Shown piece by piece: positions 9,750-19,400 of a stretch of 64,000 nt of DNA. Positions within the stretch are counted from its first letter, which is position 1; the number at the start of each line of letters is the position of its first letter. Source of the DNA: Diploptera punctata (lineage: Eukaryota > Arthropoda > Insecta > Blattodea > Blaberidae); contig JASPKZ010007248.1 of assembly GCA_030220185.1 (NCBI GenBank), forward strand, positions 1,116,001-1,180,000, written 5' to 3'. The notes below the pieces were generated by a model. That model saw nothing but the letters and a program-made list of their open reading frames with translations, had not been told where the DNA came from and did no database searches. Both the position numbers and the translations under genes were made by a program.

Positions 9750-10329
9750 TGTAATTTTGTTTACTCCTATACTGATTATTGTGTTTAATTTTTATATTTC
9801 GTGTAAATTTATATATTGGTTTGAAGAGTTCAATTGTTTGATAGCAAGGTGATGTTGATAAAACAACTGCAATTGTTTATTGTTGCCTGAATTAGTGGCA
9901 GCCATTTTAAATAACAGTTTCATACCACATATTAATTACAGATATTATTAATAAATTGTGATGTAGAGGAAGCGGCGAATACTGCGGTTTATTTTCCTAT
10001 TACCAGCAAAGTCGAAAAATATATATGAAAAGTATACAGAATATTTAAGAAATGCACTACTCAACATTAGAGAAACATATTGAAATAAATAAGAAAAATA
10101 CTAATGAAAACTAACCAAATTTTGTGGCTAATGTTAATAATTGTAACAACTGTTCAATCGCTATAAATTTGAATTATCAAAGTGAGAAATAAGTGTGATA
10201 CAATAAAATTGTATTGTACGAGTATTAGGCCTACTCAATAAAATTTTAAGTAGGAAATATTTTCACATTATTGTCAATTAATTTTCTTCCCTAGGGAAGT
10301 TGTCATTGGATACCAAGGCCTCTCTGGTA
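9631..10329 (+). repeat. rep-H copy 1, 5' part
   Basis: Aligns with 51105-52742 once that copy's insertion is removed. It opens with a hairpin (9631-9749) and continues through CAATTGTTTGATAGCAAGG, TAGTGGCAG.CATTTTAAA and TGTAACAACTGTTCAATCGC to CCAAGGCCTCTCTGGTAAA (ends 10329). It resumes at 11139. No protein is seen. Class unknown. Confidence 0.7.
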
Positions 10330-10366
10330 AATTCAAATTATATTTGAAAAGAAAAATATACGTCTA

Positions 10367-10500
10367 GACCGGGGTTTGAACCCAGGACCTTTGACTCTCT
10401 ATGTCAATGCTCTTCCATAGAAAGTCAAAGGTCCTGGGTTCAAACCCCAGTCTAGGCGTATATATTTTTTTTCAAATATAATTTGTCCATCATTAAGATG
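10367..10500. repeat. inverted 5' end of the tRNA-like array
   Basis: GACCGGGGTTTGAACCCAGG (from 10377) and CCTGGGTTCAAACCCCAGTC (about 10433-10452) are mirror copies. Beyond them the A/T-rich flanks are also inverted (TATTTGAAAAG and CTTTT/TTTTCAAATATA). The centre lies near 10416. Confidence 0.8.
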
Positions 10501-10685
10501 TTTAAAAACGAATAATATTAACATTGAAAGAAGCACTACAGGCTTTATAAATAATGTTTAAATTCCCAATAAAAAGTCTTCTTAATAAAGAAGCCGCCAT
10601 TTGCAAAAATCGTAGCAACGGCTCGTGGCATTTGGGGTTAGGGAATTAACTATGTGTAAGAGAAAAATACGCGTTTAGATTGGAG

Positions 10686-10757
10686 GCCGAAGTAGCTCAG
10701 ATGGAAGAGCATTGACATAGAGAGTCAAAGGTCCTGGGTTCAAACCCCGGTATAGGC
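10686..10757 (+). tRNA. tRNA-like domain, unit 1 (not a functional gene)
   Basis: 72 nt fold as a cloverleaf: D stem GCTC/GAGC, anticodon stem TTGAC/GTCAA with loop ATAGAGA (triplet AGA in the anticodon position), T arm CTGGG-TTCAAAC-CCCGG. The acceptor GCCGAAG/TATAGGC has at least two mismatches. An AGA triplet would imply Ser, yet the long variable arm of tRNA-Ser is absent. Best read as a pol III promoter head. Confidence 0.55.
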
Positions 10758-10985
10758 GTATATTTTTCTTTTCAAATATAATTTGTCCATCATTAAGGTG
10801 TTTAAAAACGAATAATATTAACATAGAAAGAAACACTACTGGCTTTATAAGTAATGTTTAAATTCCCAATAAAAAGTCTTCTTAACAAAGAAGCTGCCAT
10901 TTGCAAAAATCGTAGCAACGGCTGGTGGCATTTGGAGTTAGGGAATTAACTATGTGTAAGAGAAAAATACGCGTTTAGATTGGAG

Positions 10986-11057
10986 GCCGAGGTAGCTCAG
11001 ATGGAAGAGCATTGACATAGAGAGTCAAAGGTCCTGGGTTCAAACCCCGGTATAGGC
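10986..11057 (+). tRNA. tRNA-like domain, unit 2 (not a functional gene)
   Basis: Second copy, exactly 300 bp downstream, differing at one base within the domain (GCCGAGG acceptor). Same anticodon-loop and T-arm. Confidence 0.55.
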
Positions 11058-11138
11058 GTATATTTTTCTTTTCAAATATAATTTGTCCATCATTAAGATG
11101 TTTAAAAACGAATACTATTAACGTTAGAATTCAAATTA

Positions 11139-11180
11139 CTTCCTTAAAACAGCATGGTAATTAGGCCATTGTTAGTATAG
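11139..11180 (+). repeat. rep-H copy 1, 3' end
   Basis: CTTCCTTAAAACAGCATGGTAATTAGGCCATTGTTAGTA-type sequence matches 52708-52745 and completes rep-H after the array. Confidence 0.65.
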
Positions 11181-11751
11181 CAGTGAACAAACAACAGTTT
11201 TATTTGGTTTCGTGATTGTGGCTCCTGTGAAAGATAGTTTATTATTTTCCGCGAAGAACACGTCTGTTCCAGCAGAATGTTGGACGCCTCCGCTAACAGC
11301 TGTTTAGTTTCTTTTTCTTGGCGCTCAGCGTCCAGTGGAAATTTCCTGCGTCGTAAACATAGATCTGCACCGTCTTCCAGAAATAACTAACAACACTAGT
11401 TTATTTAGAAAACGCTAGATGGCACTCGCATCAGATTATTCTTTCAGTTCAACTTTTTCATCACCACTACCATGTGTTGTCACTGAAACCTTCTTTCAGT
11501 TTTCTTTTTCATTTCTTGATACTTCACAATAATAACATTTTTAAATAAAATCATAAAATGTCCACCTTACAGGTCCGTCTCCTCAACTTATGTTTTAATT
11601 TAAACATTTTATTATTGTAACTTAATACCTCAATGGATTTTTATCATGAATTTTACTAGTATCGTCCTTGATACTAGATACAATTTCTGTTACATCTTCC
11701 TAAACAATTACATAAAATAAATATTCCCAACTGGTGTACAACTTAGGATCG
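11181..11751. other. no feature recognised
   Basis: AT-rich, without a coding frame, repeat copy or RNA motif that I can support. Confidence 0.35.
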
Positions 11752-12028
11752 GGTCGAGGAATGAGATGAGATGAACCCCTATATTTATAGAGGTCTGAAT
11801 TACAAGGAACCAGTGACCAATACTGACGCATCGTCACAGCGGTGGATGAATGAAATGAAATGGATGAGATGAGTATGGAGAAATGGTGGAATGAAATTTG
11901 TAGCAGGGAAAACGGGAAAAACCCCGAGAAAAACCTGCCGAAGCTCCATTTCGTCCACCGAGATTCGATCTCGGAACCCCAGCGGTGAGAGGCGAACGTC
12001 TAACCGCTTGCGCCACGGAGCCACGCCC
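11752..12028 (-). mobile_element. SINE-3 copy 1
   Basis: On the minus strand a tRNA-like head (GGCTCCGTGGCGCAAGCGGT, B-box-like GAGATCGAATCTC) leads into a body with GAAATGGAGC, GGGGTTTTTCCCG and CATCTCATCCATTTC. Two aligned copies lie at 46320-46605 and 48120-48412. Overlapping minus frames here are non-coding shadows. Confidence 0.75.
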
Positions 12029-12049
12029 CAAAACAATTATATATTGGCC

Positions 12050-12141
12050 AAAATTCCATGAGAAAATTTCTTCCCCTTCGGGGACTCGAACCAGCTATGC
12101 ACAAAGGCACTACAACTACTAAACAACTAGGTCAGTGCTAC
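12050..12141 (-). mobile_element. SINE-2-like head fragment
   Basis: Minus strand reads a tRNA-like segment with GGTTCGAGTCCCCGAA, then GGGGAAGAAATTTTCTCATG, the junction typical of SINE-2 just after its head. The body is missing. Confidence 0.5.
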
Positions 12142-12415
12142 AATCGAACCCAAGCTTCATGGCCGTACGAACGCAAGTTGTCCATACATCCTTTTATCTT
12201 GATGTAATGTTTTTCCAGTCACTCCTTGTAAAATTCACCTCCTACAAATTAAAATTAATATTATTCTCCCACCTCATTCTTGGCCTACCTACTGGTAGAT
12301 TTTCCCTTGGTTTTCCTACGAAGAGTTTAATGTCCCTGTTCCGTTGCCCATTCGTGCCGCGTGTCTTGCCCATTGCAGTCTATGAGTCTTAACTGTTCTT
12401 ATTGTATTAAACACA
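12142..12415 (-). mobile_element. LINE-A copy 5 (3' part)
   Basis: Begins at CGAACCCAAGCTTCATGGCC (the reverse of the 3' end) and runs through CTCCCACCTCATTCTTGG (GRPRMRWE) and CTTGCCCATTGCAGTCTATG (RLRWAG) to TTAACTGTTCTTATT. Diverged and non-coding. Confidence 0.8.
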
Positions 12416-12454
12416 ATGTGTACAATTTTGAAATTTCACCAGTCTTTTGTAATT

Positions 12455-12690
12455 GTGTTAAGGGCAGCGAGAGCTTGACTCAGTACTTAGTGCTTGATTC
12501 GCATGCAAGAGGTCGCAGGTTCGATTCCCGGTTGGGTTAATTTTTTTTAATTGTTAAAGTGCTTTCTATGTATTCTGTATAGCCATTCTTAAAGAAAAAA
12601 CTATTTGGAAGCATTACTATTTTTATTATTAATATTATAATTTTATTATTAATATTATTTATTTATTTATTAATAAACAGGTTTACAGTG
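12455..12690 (+). repeat. rep-V copy 1, 5' part with tRNA-like head
   Basis: Head 12465-12535 has a B box GGTTCGATTCC (12518-12528) and the AAGAGGTCGCAGG block shared with 43620-43640. It is followed by GTGCTTTCTATGTATTCTG and CTTAAAGAAAAAACTATTTGGAAG, matched at 43660-43730. rep-V continues after LINE-D and a microsatellite. Confidence 0.7.
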
Positions 12691-13000
12691 TAATAAAACA
12701 CCTTCCTACGCCCTAAGCTTTTTTAAATTTGTATCTTCTTTCTCCATTCTTCTCTATCTTCTCATTCCAATTCTTCCAGACCTAGCTCTCTCATACCTCT
12801 TCTTACATCATCCATATATTTATATCTAGGTCGACCTCTCTTTCCTTTTCCAGGTGGAATCCATTCCGAAGCTTGTCTGGGTAATCTTTTCTCTGGCATC
12901 CTACGTATATGGCCATACCATTCTAATTGTCTGTATCTCACAAAATCTAATACCGGTATTGAATTTTGGACTTTCATTTGTTGTGTGATGATTGCATTTC

Positions 13001-13032
<32 letters not shown>

Positions 13033-13330
13033 CCAATTTAGAATGTCTAGTTGAGCGTCTGAAACAATCCATTTCAGTAGACATAAACTTTAAACTCAAA
13101 TTTTTATTCAGATACCAAGTTTCTGCACCGTATGTAAGCGTGCTTCGAATTATGGATGTATACATTTCTAATTTGGTATCTATTCTTATGTTCTTATCCC
13201 ACAAAACGCCGTTTAACATTGTTATTACTGATCTGCCTTTTTGAATTCTATATTTAATGTCATTTTCTTGGGGACATTTTGAGTTAATTTTGATCCCCAG
13301 GTAATTACATTCTTCACATTAATTGATACA
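12660..13330 (-). mobile_element. LINE-D copy 1 (3' part)
   Basis: Minus frames 13219-12974 and 12977-12762 read MLNGVLWDKNI..., STLTYGAETWYLNKNLSLK, then RQLEWYGHIRRMPEKRLPRQ and GKGKRGRPRYKYMDDVRRGM. YGAETW followed by GHIRRM...GRP is the usual order in the C-terminal part of LINE ORF2. A ~30-bp T run (13002-13032) lies in the coding path between the two frames and breaks it. The tail is (TTA)n, inserted into the triplet repeat of rep-V. Confidence 0.8.
12762..13219 (-). pseudogene. LINE-D ORF2 C-terminal remnant
   Basis: The two overlapping minus frames described above code the region after the RT palm. The first ends in a Lys run translated from the poly-A/T tract. The second restarts at MKVQNSIPVLDFVRYRQLEW and ends after RELGLEELE. 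Copies at 27470 (plus) and 46735-48095 (minus) lack the homopolymer, so it arose in this copy. Confidence 0.75.
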
Positions 13331-13333
13331 TCC

Positions 13334-13345
13334 CATTATTATTAA

Positions 13346-13411
<66 letters not shown>
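13334..13411. repeat. (ATT)n microsatellite
   Basis: About 25 ATT units with a few interruptions, adjacent to the 5' edge of LINE-D copy 1. Confidence 0.9.
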
Positions 13412-13412
<1 letters not shown>

Positions 13413-13419
13413 TTTATTG

Positions 13420-14650
13420 TCTATCATCTATGAGCTATTATTATGATGGACTTGACATATATAAACTAAATATTTTAATTGAAGGTTGAATCTTTTTCCT
13501 CACTAATACATAATAAATAAATGAACCATAAATATATGAAGCTACATTATATTTTATTACACATTTTAATGCATTATTATTAAAACGTGGTACTGCACGC
13601 ACAATTAAATTTATACCGGTAGCTAAATAGTGTTATAGAGGCAGGAATATTACCTAAGATAGTGTAAAGTGGACGTAGATTATGTGGCAGGAATTAAATG
13701 TTATAGGATGTATTTTGCGAAAATACAAATGGATAAAAAAATTATCGTAGGATTCGAACCCTGGCTTTCACATATATTTATCTTGTTGTAAGAAGTTTAA
13801 TGATCTACACTGCCCGAATATCTTATGTTAGTTACTTTTACACTATGAACGAGAGTTGAACTTTATTTAAAATGTCGCAATTTGAATAATATTGTATTTA
13901 TCCAATACTCTAGAAACATGTCTCCTTCACTGTTATTTAACTATTTAAGACGATTAAAACCAAATACAGCGTATTTAAAACATTTAACAATGCGTTATCC
14001 CTCAGGGGTCCCCATCTAGGGGATATGTGGATGACGACCACAAGGTGCCCAAGCTGAGCAAAACATTGCTTCCACTTACTTGCGTTTTGCTCCTTTTATC
14101 TTTAACCGATATGGTATTTCTTCCTTTCTTCCACTTACTTATAGTAGACTCTTTTAACTTTACTATCTAACCTCTCTTGGTTAACTCTTGTTTTTTCGAC
14201 CCCGACGCTATTAGGGCATCCGAGGGCTAGGGAGTCTTTCCTTTCTTCCATTTCTTCTTTTCTTTATTTTCTTTTCTTCTCCAGAAAGCCTGACCAGAGG
14301 CTATAAGATGCCAGCCCCATCACTGGTCTTGCCTTCCTTTGGCCAGCAACCAATCGAAAGGACTATTATTATGCTTTGAAGCCTTATACGAGAATTTCCT
14401 GGAAAGGACGAAGATCTCTGGGCCGTCCTATGAAATGCTGGAGGGAAAATTTTCTATAGGATCGTAACAGGCCTTGGCCTAATACTTGGAAGGAAGAAGA
14501 AGAAGAAGAAGAAGAAGAAGAACAGTGCGTTAACTCGTGAACCTCATCTATGGCTCTTCGAGCATGCGCAGTGGGTCATAACAGGAACTCTGCTTTTTGA
14601 AGCAGCTCATTCTTTTTGTCGCTAAGAGTACATTTATTAATCAAGTTGTA
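13420..14650 (+). repeat. rep-V copy 1, main body, split by LINE-K
   Basis: Segments 13420-13997 and 14522-14650 align with the uninterrupted copy at 43790-44470: AAAACGTGGTACTGCA, AGCTAAATAGTGTTATAGAG, TTAAATGTTATAGGATGTAT, AAACCAAATACAGCGTATTT and GAGCATGCGCAGTGGGTCAT. A second tRNA-like B box lies inverted in the middle (GATTCGAACCC near 13751). rep-V therefore has tRNA-like motifs in both orientations. Confidence 0.75.
13998..14521 (+). mobile_element. LINE-K copy 1, (GAA)n tail
   Basis: Inserted in rep-V between ACAATGCGTTA (13987-13997) and ACAGTGCGTTA (14522-14532). Aligns with 29476-29896. The last ~110 bp translate as RRSLGRPMKCWRENF and NRPWPNTWKEE, a LINE C-terminal GRP..CW pattern, before the GAA repeat at 14486-14520. 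The upstream half is non-coding in all frames. Confidence 0.75.
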
Positions 14651-15403
14651 GATAATTCATAATTGTTGATATCTGTGTAATTTAACCTGATGAAGTGGAA
14701 GAGAAGACCTTATTGCCTTAACACCATCAGGTAAAATAAATAAACATTAAAACAAATCATATTTCACAATAGTTTGGTATTTAAGCATTCTGCGATCACC
14801 ACTCGTGCCTATTGCAGCTTCCTCTGTCTCTGGCAATCATCCATTCTTCTTTGCCAAAAGTTGCCAGAACTGATCCGTTCACTTTTAATTGATTCCTCGG
14901 GTTTCCCAGCAACTCATCCAGCGATCCTGAAGGATGTCCTCGTTAGTCAGGAACCGTGGCGTGTGCAGATTCTGGCACCAAGATGTGACCCCAGTTACTT
15001 ACAACTGAATGTTTTTGTTTTTCTGGACTTTCCAACAAGTTTATAAATAGAAAACGGCGAACCGGAAGAAGCTAATAAAATAATGTACAGCTATTTTTGT
15101 TATATAGTGCAAGTGAGTTAGTTAGCTAGTTATGTACAACAGAGTGAGTCTGTATCCTTACATTTAATTAATTTCCACGTGAATGATTAGTGATTAAATT
15201 TCATCTTCATATTCTACGCTCCCTCCTGCACAATATGCTACAATGTCGTTTCGGTCTTCCTACATTTCTTCGGCCTTCAGGCCTGTAATAAAATATCTGT
15301 TTTAATAAACGATTATTTTACATTCTTTGTACATTGTGTTGATTTATGAAAGCTAATTAATGAATTATAATTAAACATGTTACTATTCTATATTTTTATC
15401 ATA
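14651..15403. other. no feature recognised
   Basis: A 90-codon plus frame (14774-15046) has no recognisable motif and no neighbour to support it. I regard it as chance. No repeat copy was seen elsewhere in the window. Confidence 0.35.
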
Positions 15404-16120
15404 AGTAATGCCACGAGTGACCAAATTATCGATAAATCCACGACCCACGAAGTGAGAAGTGAATTTATCTAGAGAATTTGGAAATCAAGAGTGGCATTTG
15501 TTAGGACTATTTAACGAATAAAATTAAGCTGTTTACTCACAAATCATTATTTAGCTATAGTTATTTTAAAATATTTATATATTTAATGTAGACGGTGATG
15601 TTTGAAAAAAGCAATGAGAAACGATTGTTACGCTTCATTTGTTCATCACTGCAACCAGATCATTTATTTATTGCCAAAGGAACGCAATATTGTAAGAATG
15701 CACCCTAGTGGAGAAATTTATAACCAACATTATAGGTATTAATTAATTTCTGATGTCCTATGATGTAAATATGTCAATTACAATTTTTCTACAACGTTAT
15801 TTTTTGGGAAATAATTCGTTTAAGAAAGTGCAAACACTGGTTTTTTGTGGTATAATCAATTGCTTCAAATGTTTTATATTATATTCCGCAAGCACTATAT
15901 GTTAACATTCGTGCACTATATGTACAATCTACTAGCCACATGCAGTCACTGCAAAATAATGCTATGACCTATTCAGAATGTTAAAAAGGAGGAGCTTGAT
16001 TTTAAAGTGATAAAATTAAACTGATAAAATCGAGGTGAAAAAACTGTGATTGGTTGTAAATAAAAAATCATTGAAATGTGATTGGTCATTGACCCCCATT
16101 TGGGGCTTGAGTTAAATAGT
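15404..16120 (+). repeat. rep-N copy 1
   Basis: Aligns in reverse with 40190-40861. It starts with an ~86-bp imperfect hairpin (15410-15495) and ends at CTTGAGTTAAATAG (16120). No ORF is present. The flanking octamers TTATCATA and TCATTATG are only partly alike. rep-R copy 2 follows immediately. Confidence 0.7.
15410..15495. repeat. terminal hairpin of rep-N copy 1
   Basis: GCCACGAGTGA..CCAAATTATCGATAAAT pairs with ATTTATCTAGAGAATTTGG...GAGTGGC around the CACGAAGTGAG centre. The same hairpin is in copy 2 at 40767-40855, with longer pairing. Confidence 0.7.
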
Positions 16121-16127
16121 CATTATG

Positions 16128-16556
16128 TACATAATTCTTCTGTACGTGTGTATGTCACTGAACTACTCCTAAACGACTGGATCGATTTTGATGACAATTT
16201 TTTGTATGCGTTTGAGTGGGTCCTTGGATGATTTAGATTCACAATTGGACTCTTAAAAAACATTAGATGTAGGAGTTCACCTGAAGTGAAAATTTAAAAA
16301 TCGCTTTAGCTATCACAATTTTCGATGTTTCACAACGAAACTCACGATATCCTATTAAAATAAACCGAGGTAGGTATTATCGAAAAATGAGCGAAATCCG
16401 ACGATTAGAAGTGGAGGTTTACCTGAAATCCGAAATTAAGCAACCGCCATGTTTGGTTCGTCTCAGCGTATACCATACAATTTAATTAACCTTTAATATT
16501 TCATTTATTTAGGCGCAGCAACGCACGCCAGGTATTAGCTATAGTAATACTTATAA
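16128..16556 (-). repeat. rep-R copy 2
   Basis: Reverse-strand partner of 7976-8412: TTCTTCTGTACGTGTG (16136), TCCTAAACGACTGGATCGAT, TTTCGATGTTTCACAACGAA, AACCGCCATGTTTGG and GCGCAGCAACGCACGCC (16513) are the mirrored landmarks. Confidence 0.65.
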
Positions 16557-16569
16557 TATAAATAAATTA

Positions 16570-17220
16570 TCATTAATGACAAACGAGGGAAAATTTTGAG
16601 AAGTGACTGATTTCAAATACCTAGGAATAATAATTTCAAACAACAATGAGATGCACAAAGAATTTAAACATATGCTCTATTTTGCAAATACATGCTATTA
16701 TGTGTCCACCGCTGTGGTCTCGAGGTAGCGTGCAGCCTTGTCACGCAGCGGGCCCGGGTTCGATCCCCGGTCGGGGCAGTTTTTCTGGGTGAGGTTTTTA
16801 TCGGGGTTTTTCCTCACCTGTAAGACAAATGTCAGAAAAACTTTAAGGCCCAAACGGTCCCCGAAATCATATGGCCATCATCATCATCATCCTTATCATC
16901 ATCATCATCATCACCATCATCTTTCACCGGTGTGGAAAGCAACGGGAAGCTACCACACCTGCACAATTTCCCTAGTAAAGCTGCAAGCATAGCATGAAAA
17001 TGCTATGATTGCAGTGAAGGACCTGCCTTCGGGCAGAATTACTATGGATGGATGGATGCTATTATGTATTACAAGAACTATTGTCCCAACTTCTCTAAAA
17101 TAACATTAAACTGAAAATATATAAAACTGTTATCCTTCCAGTTGTATTATATGGATGCGAAACATGGACTCATACTTTAAAGGAAGAGATAATATTACCA
17201 GTATTTGAGATTAAGGGTCG
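16570..17220 (+). mobile_element. LINE-A copy 6, split by SINE-1
   Basis: 16570-16703 codes the remains of NEGKF..VTDFKYLG and NNNEMHKEF, and 17068-17220 continues with the LKIYKTVI, YGCETWTHTL stretch. SINE-1 copy c lies between 12-bp TSDs. Confidence 0.8.
16704..17055 (+). mobile_element. SINE-1 copy c (full-length reference)
   Basis: 352 bp from GTCCACCGCTGTGGTCTCGA (16704) to the TGGA repeats (17055), with TSD ATGCTATTATGT at 16692-16703 and 17056-17067. Head: A-box-like TGGTCTCGAGGTAGCGTG, B box GGTTCGATCC (16757-16766). Body: GGGTGAGGTTTTTATCGGGG, AAGGCCCAAACGGTCCC, a CATCAT triplet run near 16875-16920, CACCGGTGTGGAAAGCAACG, then the conserved 3' ~100 bp. This is the best local copy for describing the family. 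A tRNA-derived SINE is the natural reading. The parent tRNA is not identified. Confidence 0.92.
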
Positions 17221-17834
17221 CATGCAAATACATTAGTCTCTACTCAAATTACTTCCAATCACCGGTGAGCTGGCTTTCCGTGAGCAAGTGCAAAGATCGA
17301 ATTAGCGACCCACTAACTGGTCATGCATGAAAGTCGTCGTTTTCGTAATATTGGCAAGAAATTACCCAGAATTCTCAGCTATAATACCACTTCCGTTATT
17401 TTCGTTTGCTAGAGGAATGCATTTTCGCTTGCGTCCAGCAAATAAAACCATATACGACGACGTCTGCGTCGCACGATATTATCGCACGATATTACGTCGA
17501 TTCTCCTGTTCTTACAGTTGAATTCTTTGATAGACTCTATTAAATTCCTCTTCTCCGCGTAAACCGAAAACATGATCGAAGTCTTCAAGGTCCGACATCT
17601 TGGATACAGCAGCAAGTTTCAAAGTACATCGGTTACCATCGGTTTCCATCGGGTTACTCACGATTCGTTTCTCTGCTAAGTCACCTAGCCAGGTAGCTTA
17701 GAAATTTCGACAATTATTATCGGCTGAACAGATTTTTGAGTACGCAAAAACGTCTTTGGATGCAACTTTCTCAACAGAGTACAGACAGAGAACGACTTTT
17801 ACGGTCTAATGCGTTCATAGATACGAGCCTAAGT
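17221..17834. other. no feature recognised
   Basis: Contains a short tandem CGCACGATATTA (about 17470 and 17483). Small frames here (17327-17521, 17409-17615) lack any motif. Confidence 0.3.
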
Positions 17835-18045
17835 TCTTATGAACATTTTTGGACCAAAAAGAGAGATGAACAGACAGGTGAATGTAGAAGACTAAATAAC
17901 AGTGAGCTATATGATCTTTATAGGAAACCTGATGTAATAAGAACAGTTAAGTCTCATAGACTGCGATGAGCAAGACATGTGGCATGAATGGAAACTGAAA
18001 AAGGGGCATGGAAGCTTCTTGTAAGAAAACTAGAGAACCCACGGC
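17835..18045 (+). mobile_element. LINE-A copy 7 (fragment)
   Basis: The plus frame 17736-17969 contains FWTKKRDEQTGECRRLNNSE and LYRKPDVIRTVKSHRLR, the middle of the LINE-A C-terminal region. A TGA then ends it, where other copies continue WAGHVARM. It fuses abruptly to unrelated sequence at about 18045. Confidence 0.8.
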
Positions 18046-18314
18046 TTAAGTACCTCCCCGATGACTTATCCTTTGAATTTTTAAATCTCGTAGACTGCGA
18101 TGGTCAGAATATGGGGATTGAAGAAGGAGAGCGGTGGCCATGAATCTCCATGTAACAGTAGGTTGTTAAAAATATTGCATCTCGGATTCTACATCAAAAC
18201 GATCAAAACTAAGCAGGAAAAGAAAGCGAGAACTGTGTGAACGTCCTGCATGTGGTCAGGTCGTTCACCTCCCCTTGACGGGTTCACCTTCCTCCCGCAT
18301 ACATCCTCAAACTT
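18046..18314. other. no feature recognised
   Basis: A 270-bp stretch without clear homology. The ACCCACGGCTTAA block (about 18037) also occurs near 37805. Confidence 0.3.
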
Positions 18315-18329
18315 AATAATAATAATAAC

Positions 18330-18410
<81 letters not shown>
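18315..18410. repeat. (AAT)n microsatellite
   Basis: About 32 AAT units with one AAC interruption near 18328. Translation on the minus strand gives a meaningless Tyr run. Confidence 0.95.
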
Positions 18411-18411
<1 letters not shown>

Positions 18412-18654
18412 TGGCATACGGTTTAGAAACGTGGGAAAAATAAGTAAATTAAATTCTGCAGAAATGTATTTTTGGAGGCGTTCAGCTGGAATCTTTTGAA
18501 GAAATAAAATAAGAAACAGTGTAATTAAACAAAACATGAATGTTTAAACTTCAATTGTGGATTTGATAAAAAAAAGCAATTAAAATGGCGTGGCCATGCG
18601 AAATAAAAATACAGAAGGTAGATCCCCTCCTCCAAGAAAAAAAAAAATGTATAG
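18411..18654. other. no feature recognised
   Basis: Short AT-rich interval; an A10 run lies near 18638. Confidence 0.3.
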
Positions 18655-18975
18655 AATGGGTGCCGCCTGGTAAGTCTTGGCGCAGAGCTATTGGACTTGC
18701 GCTGGTTCGAGTCTCCATGAGGGAAGAAATTTTCTCATGGAATTCCGGTCAGTATGGGACCGGTGCCCACTCAGCATAGTGAGATATTTGGATAGCTACA
18801 ATCAGTAGCGAATCCAGGTTGAGAAGACCAGCTATAACGGCTGTGGGACCCGACATGCTGACCACATGTTTCCCCTACACAGGCTAGAAGATCGTCCACA
18901 TCTGTGATTAACATGTGGATGTGAGGCCAGCAGCCGGTTGGTAGGGCAAGGACCTTCTAGGCCAGTTGCGCTTGG
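18655..18975 (+). mobile_element. SINE-2 copy 2 (head truncated)
   Basis: Begins within the head (GTCTTGGCGCAGAGCTAT, B box GGTTCGAGTCTCC) and follows the family order: GAAGAAATTTTCTCATGG, GTATGGGACCGGTGCCCAC, GTAGCTACAATCAGTAGCG, GCTATAACGGCTG, CGACATGCTGACCACATGT, CATGTGGATGTGAGG, CAGCAGCCGGTTGGT. About 10-15% diverged by eye from the copies at 25446 and 49731. Confidence 0.85.
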
Positions 18976-19400
18976 AGTTGGATAGGGTTGATGAAGACTT
19001 AACCCATTCACTTCAGGTTTAAATGCTCAACGGATTTCCCCAGAAACCGAATTTAAATCACCATAAATTATATAGTCTGTTTTCAGACATTCAAAACGAA
19101 CAAAAGATAACGGTACTTGAGATCTCAATGAGGGTGAAGGCCAAAACATATTCTTCTATAATTCATAAATGTTAACAAAAGATTGCCCTGCCAAGGGATG
19201 TACAAAATATTGCGAAATATATAACAGGCAGAGTTAGGCGACTGTACCTCGTCTTCTGGGGCGAATGGGTTAAGACAACAGAAGGTGAAAAGATGGAGAC
19301 AGAAAGCTAGTAATAGAGAAGAATGGGCAGTTGTTATGAAGGGGGCCAAGGTTCTTGCAAGACCGTAGAGCCAAAGGAATACGAAGAAGAAGCCACCTGG
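18976..19400 (+). mobile_element. LINE C-terminal fragment, split by a piggyBac-type MITE
   Basis: Joining 18976-18998 to 19270-19400 gives a frame reading LELDRVDEDLRQQKVKRWRQ then NREEWAVVMKGAKVLARP, resembling the very C-terminal W..VV..AKVL pattern of some LINE ORF2 proteins. The tail near 19380 is AAGAAGAAG. Family not assigned. Confidence 0.5.
19003..19269. mobile_element. piggyBac-type MITE, 267 bp
   Basis: Flanked by TTAA at 18999-19002 and 19270-19273. Ends are inverted: CCCATTCACTTCAGG at the left and CCCATTCGCCCCAGA (reverse complement) at the right. TTAA duplication with CCC...GGG ends is the piggyBac signature. No transposase is coded, so it must be moved in trans. Removal restores a LINE frame across the TTAA. 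Confidence 0.8.

Larger units (their letters stand above)
10341..11127 (+). mobile_element. TSD-flanked tandem array of 300-bp units with tRNA-like domains
   Basis: The 11-bp duplication AATTCAAATTA (10330-10340 and 11128-11138) brackets 787 bp inserted in rep-H; the empty site is represented at 52690. The insert begins with an inverted partial unit (10341-10416), then a forward partial unit, then units repeating with a period of exactly 300 bp: GTTTAAAAACGAATA recurs at 10500, 10800 and 11100. Each unit holds a tRNA-like domain flanked by AGAAAAATAC and GTATATTTTTCTTTTC. No CUGANGA hammerhead core occurs on either strand. Inverted start, tandem body and TSD together recall PLE or retrozyme retroposition, but the unit looks like a tRNA-SINE. 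Confidence 0.75.

Noticed and set aside
10686..11057. Functional tRNA genes
   Set aside because: The acceptor stem has mismatches, the AGA anticodon conflicts with the lack of a Ser-type variable arm, and the copies sit in a repeated mobile unit.
10341..11127. Hammerhead retrozyme
   Set aside because: Architecture is similar, but no CUGANGA...GAAA core was found on either strand of the 300-bp unit.
14774..15046. 90-codon frame as a host gene or exon
   Set aside because: No motif, no splice-site context that can be supported, and no repeat of it. Chance is sufficient.
18313..18537. Tyr-rich frame
   Set aside because: Translation of the AAT microsatellite.
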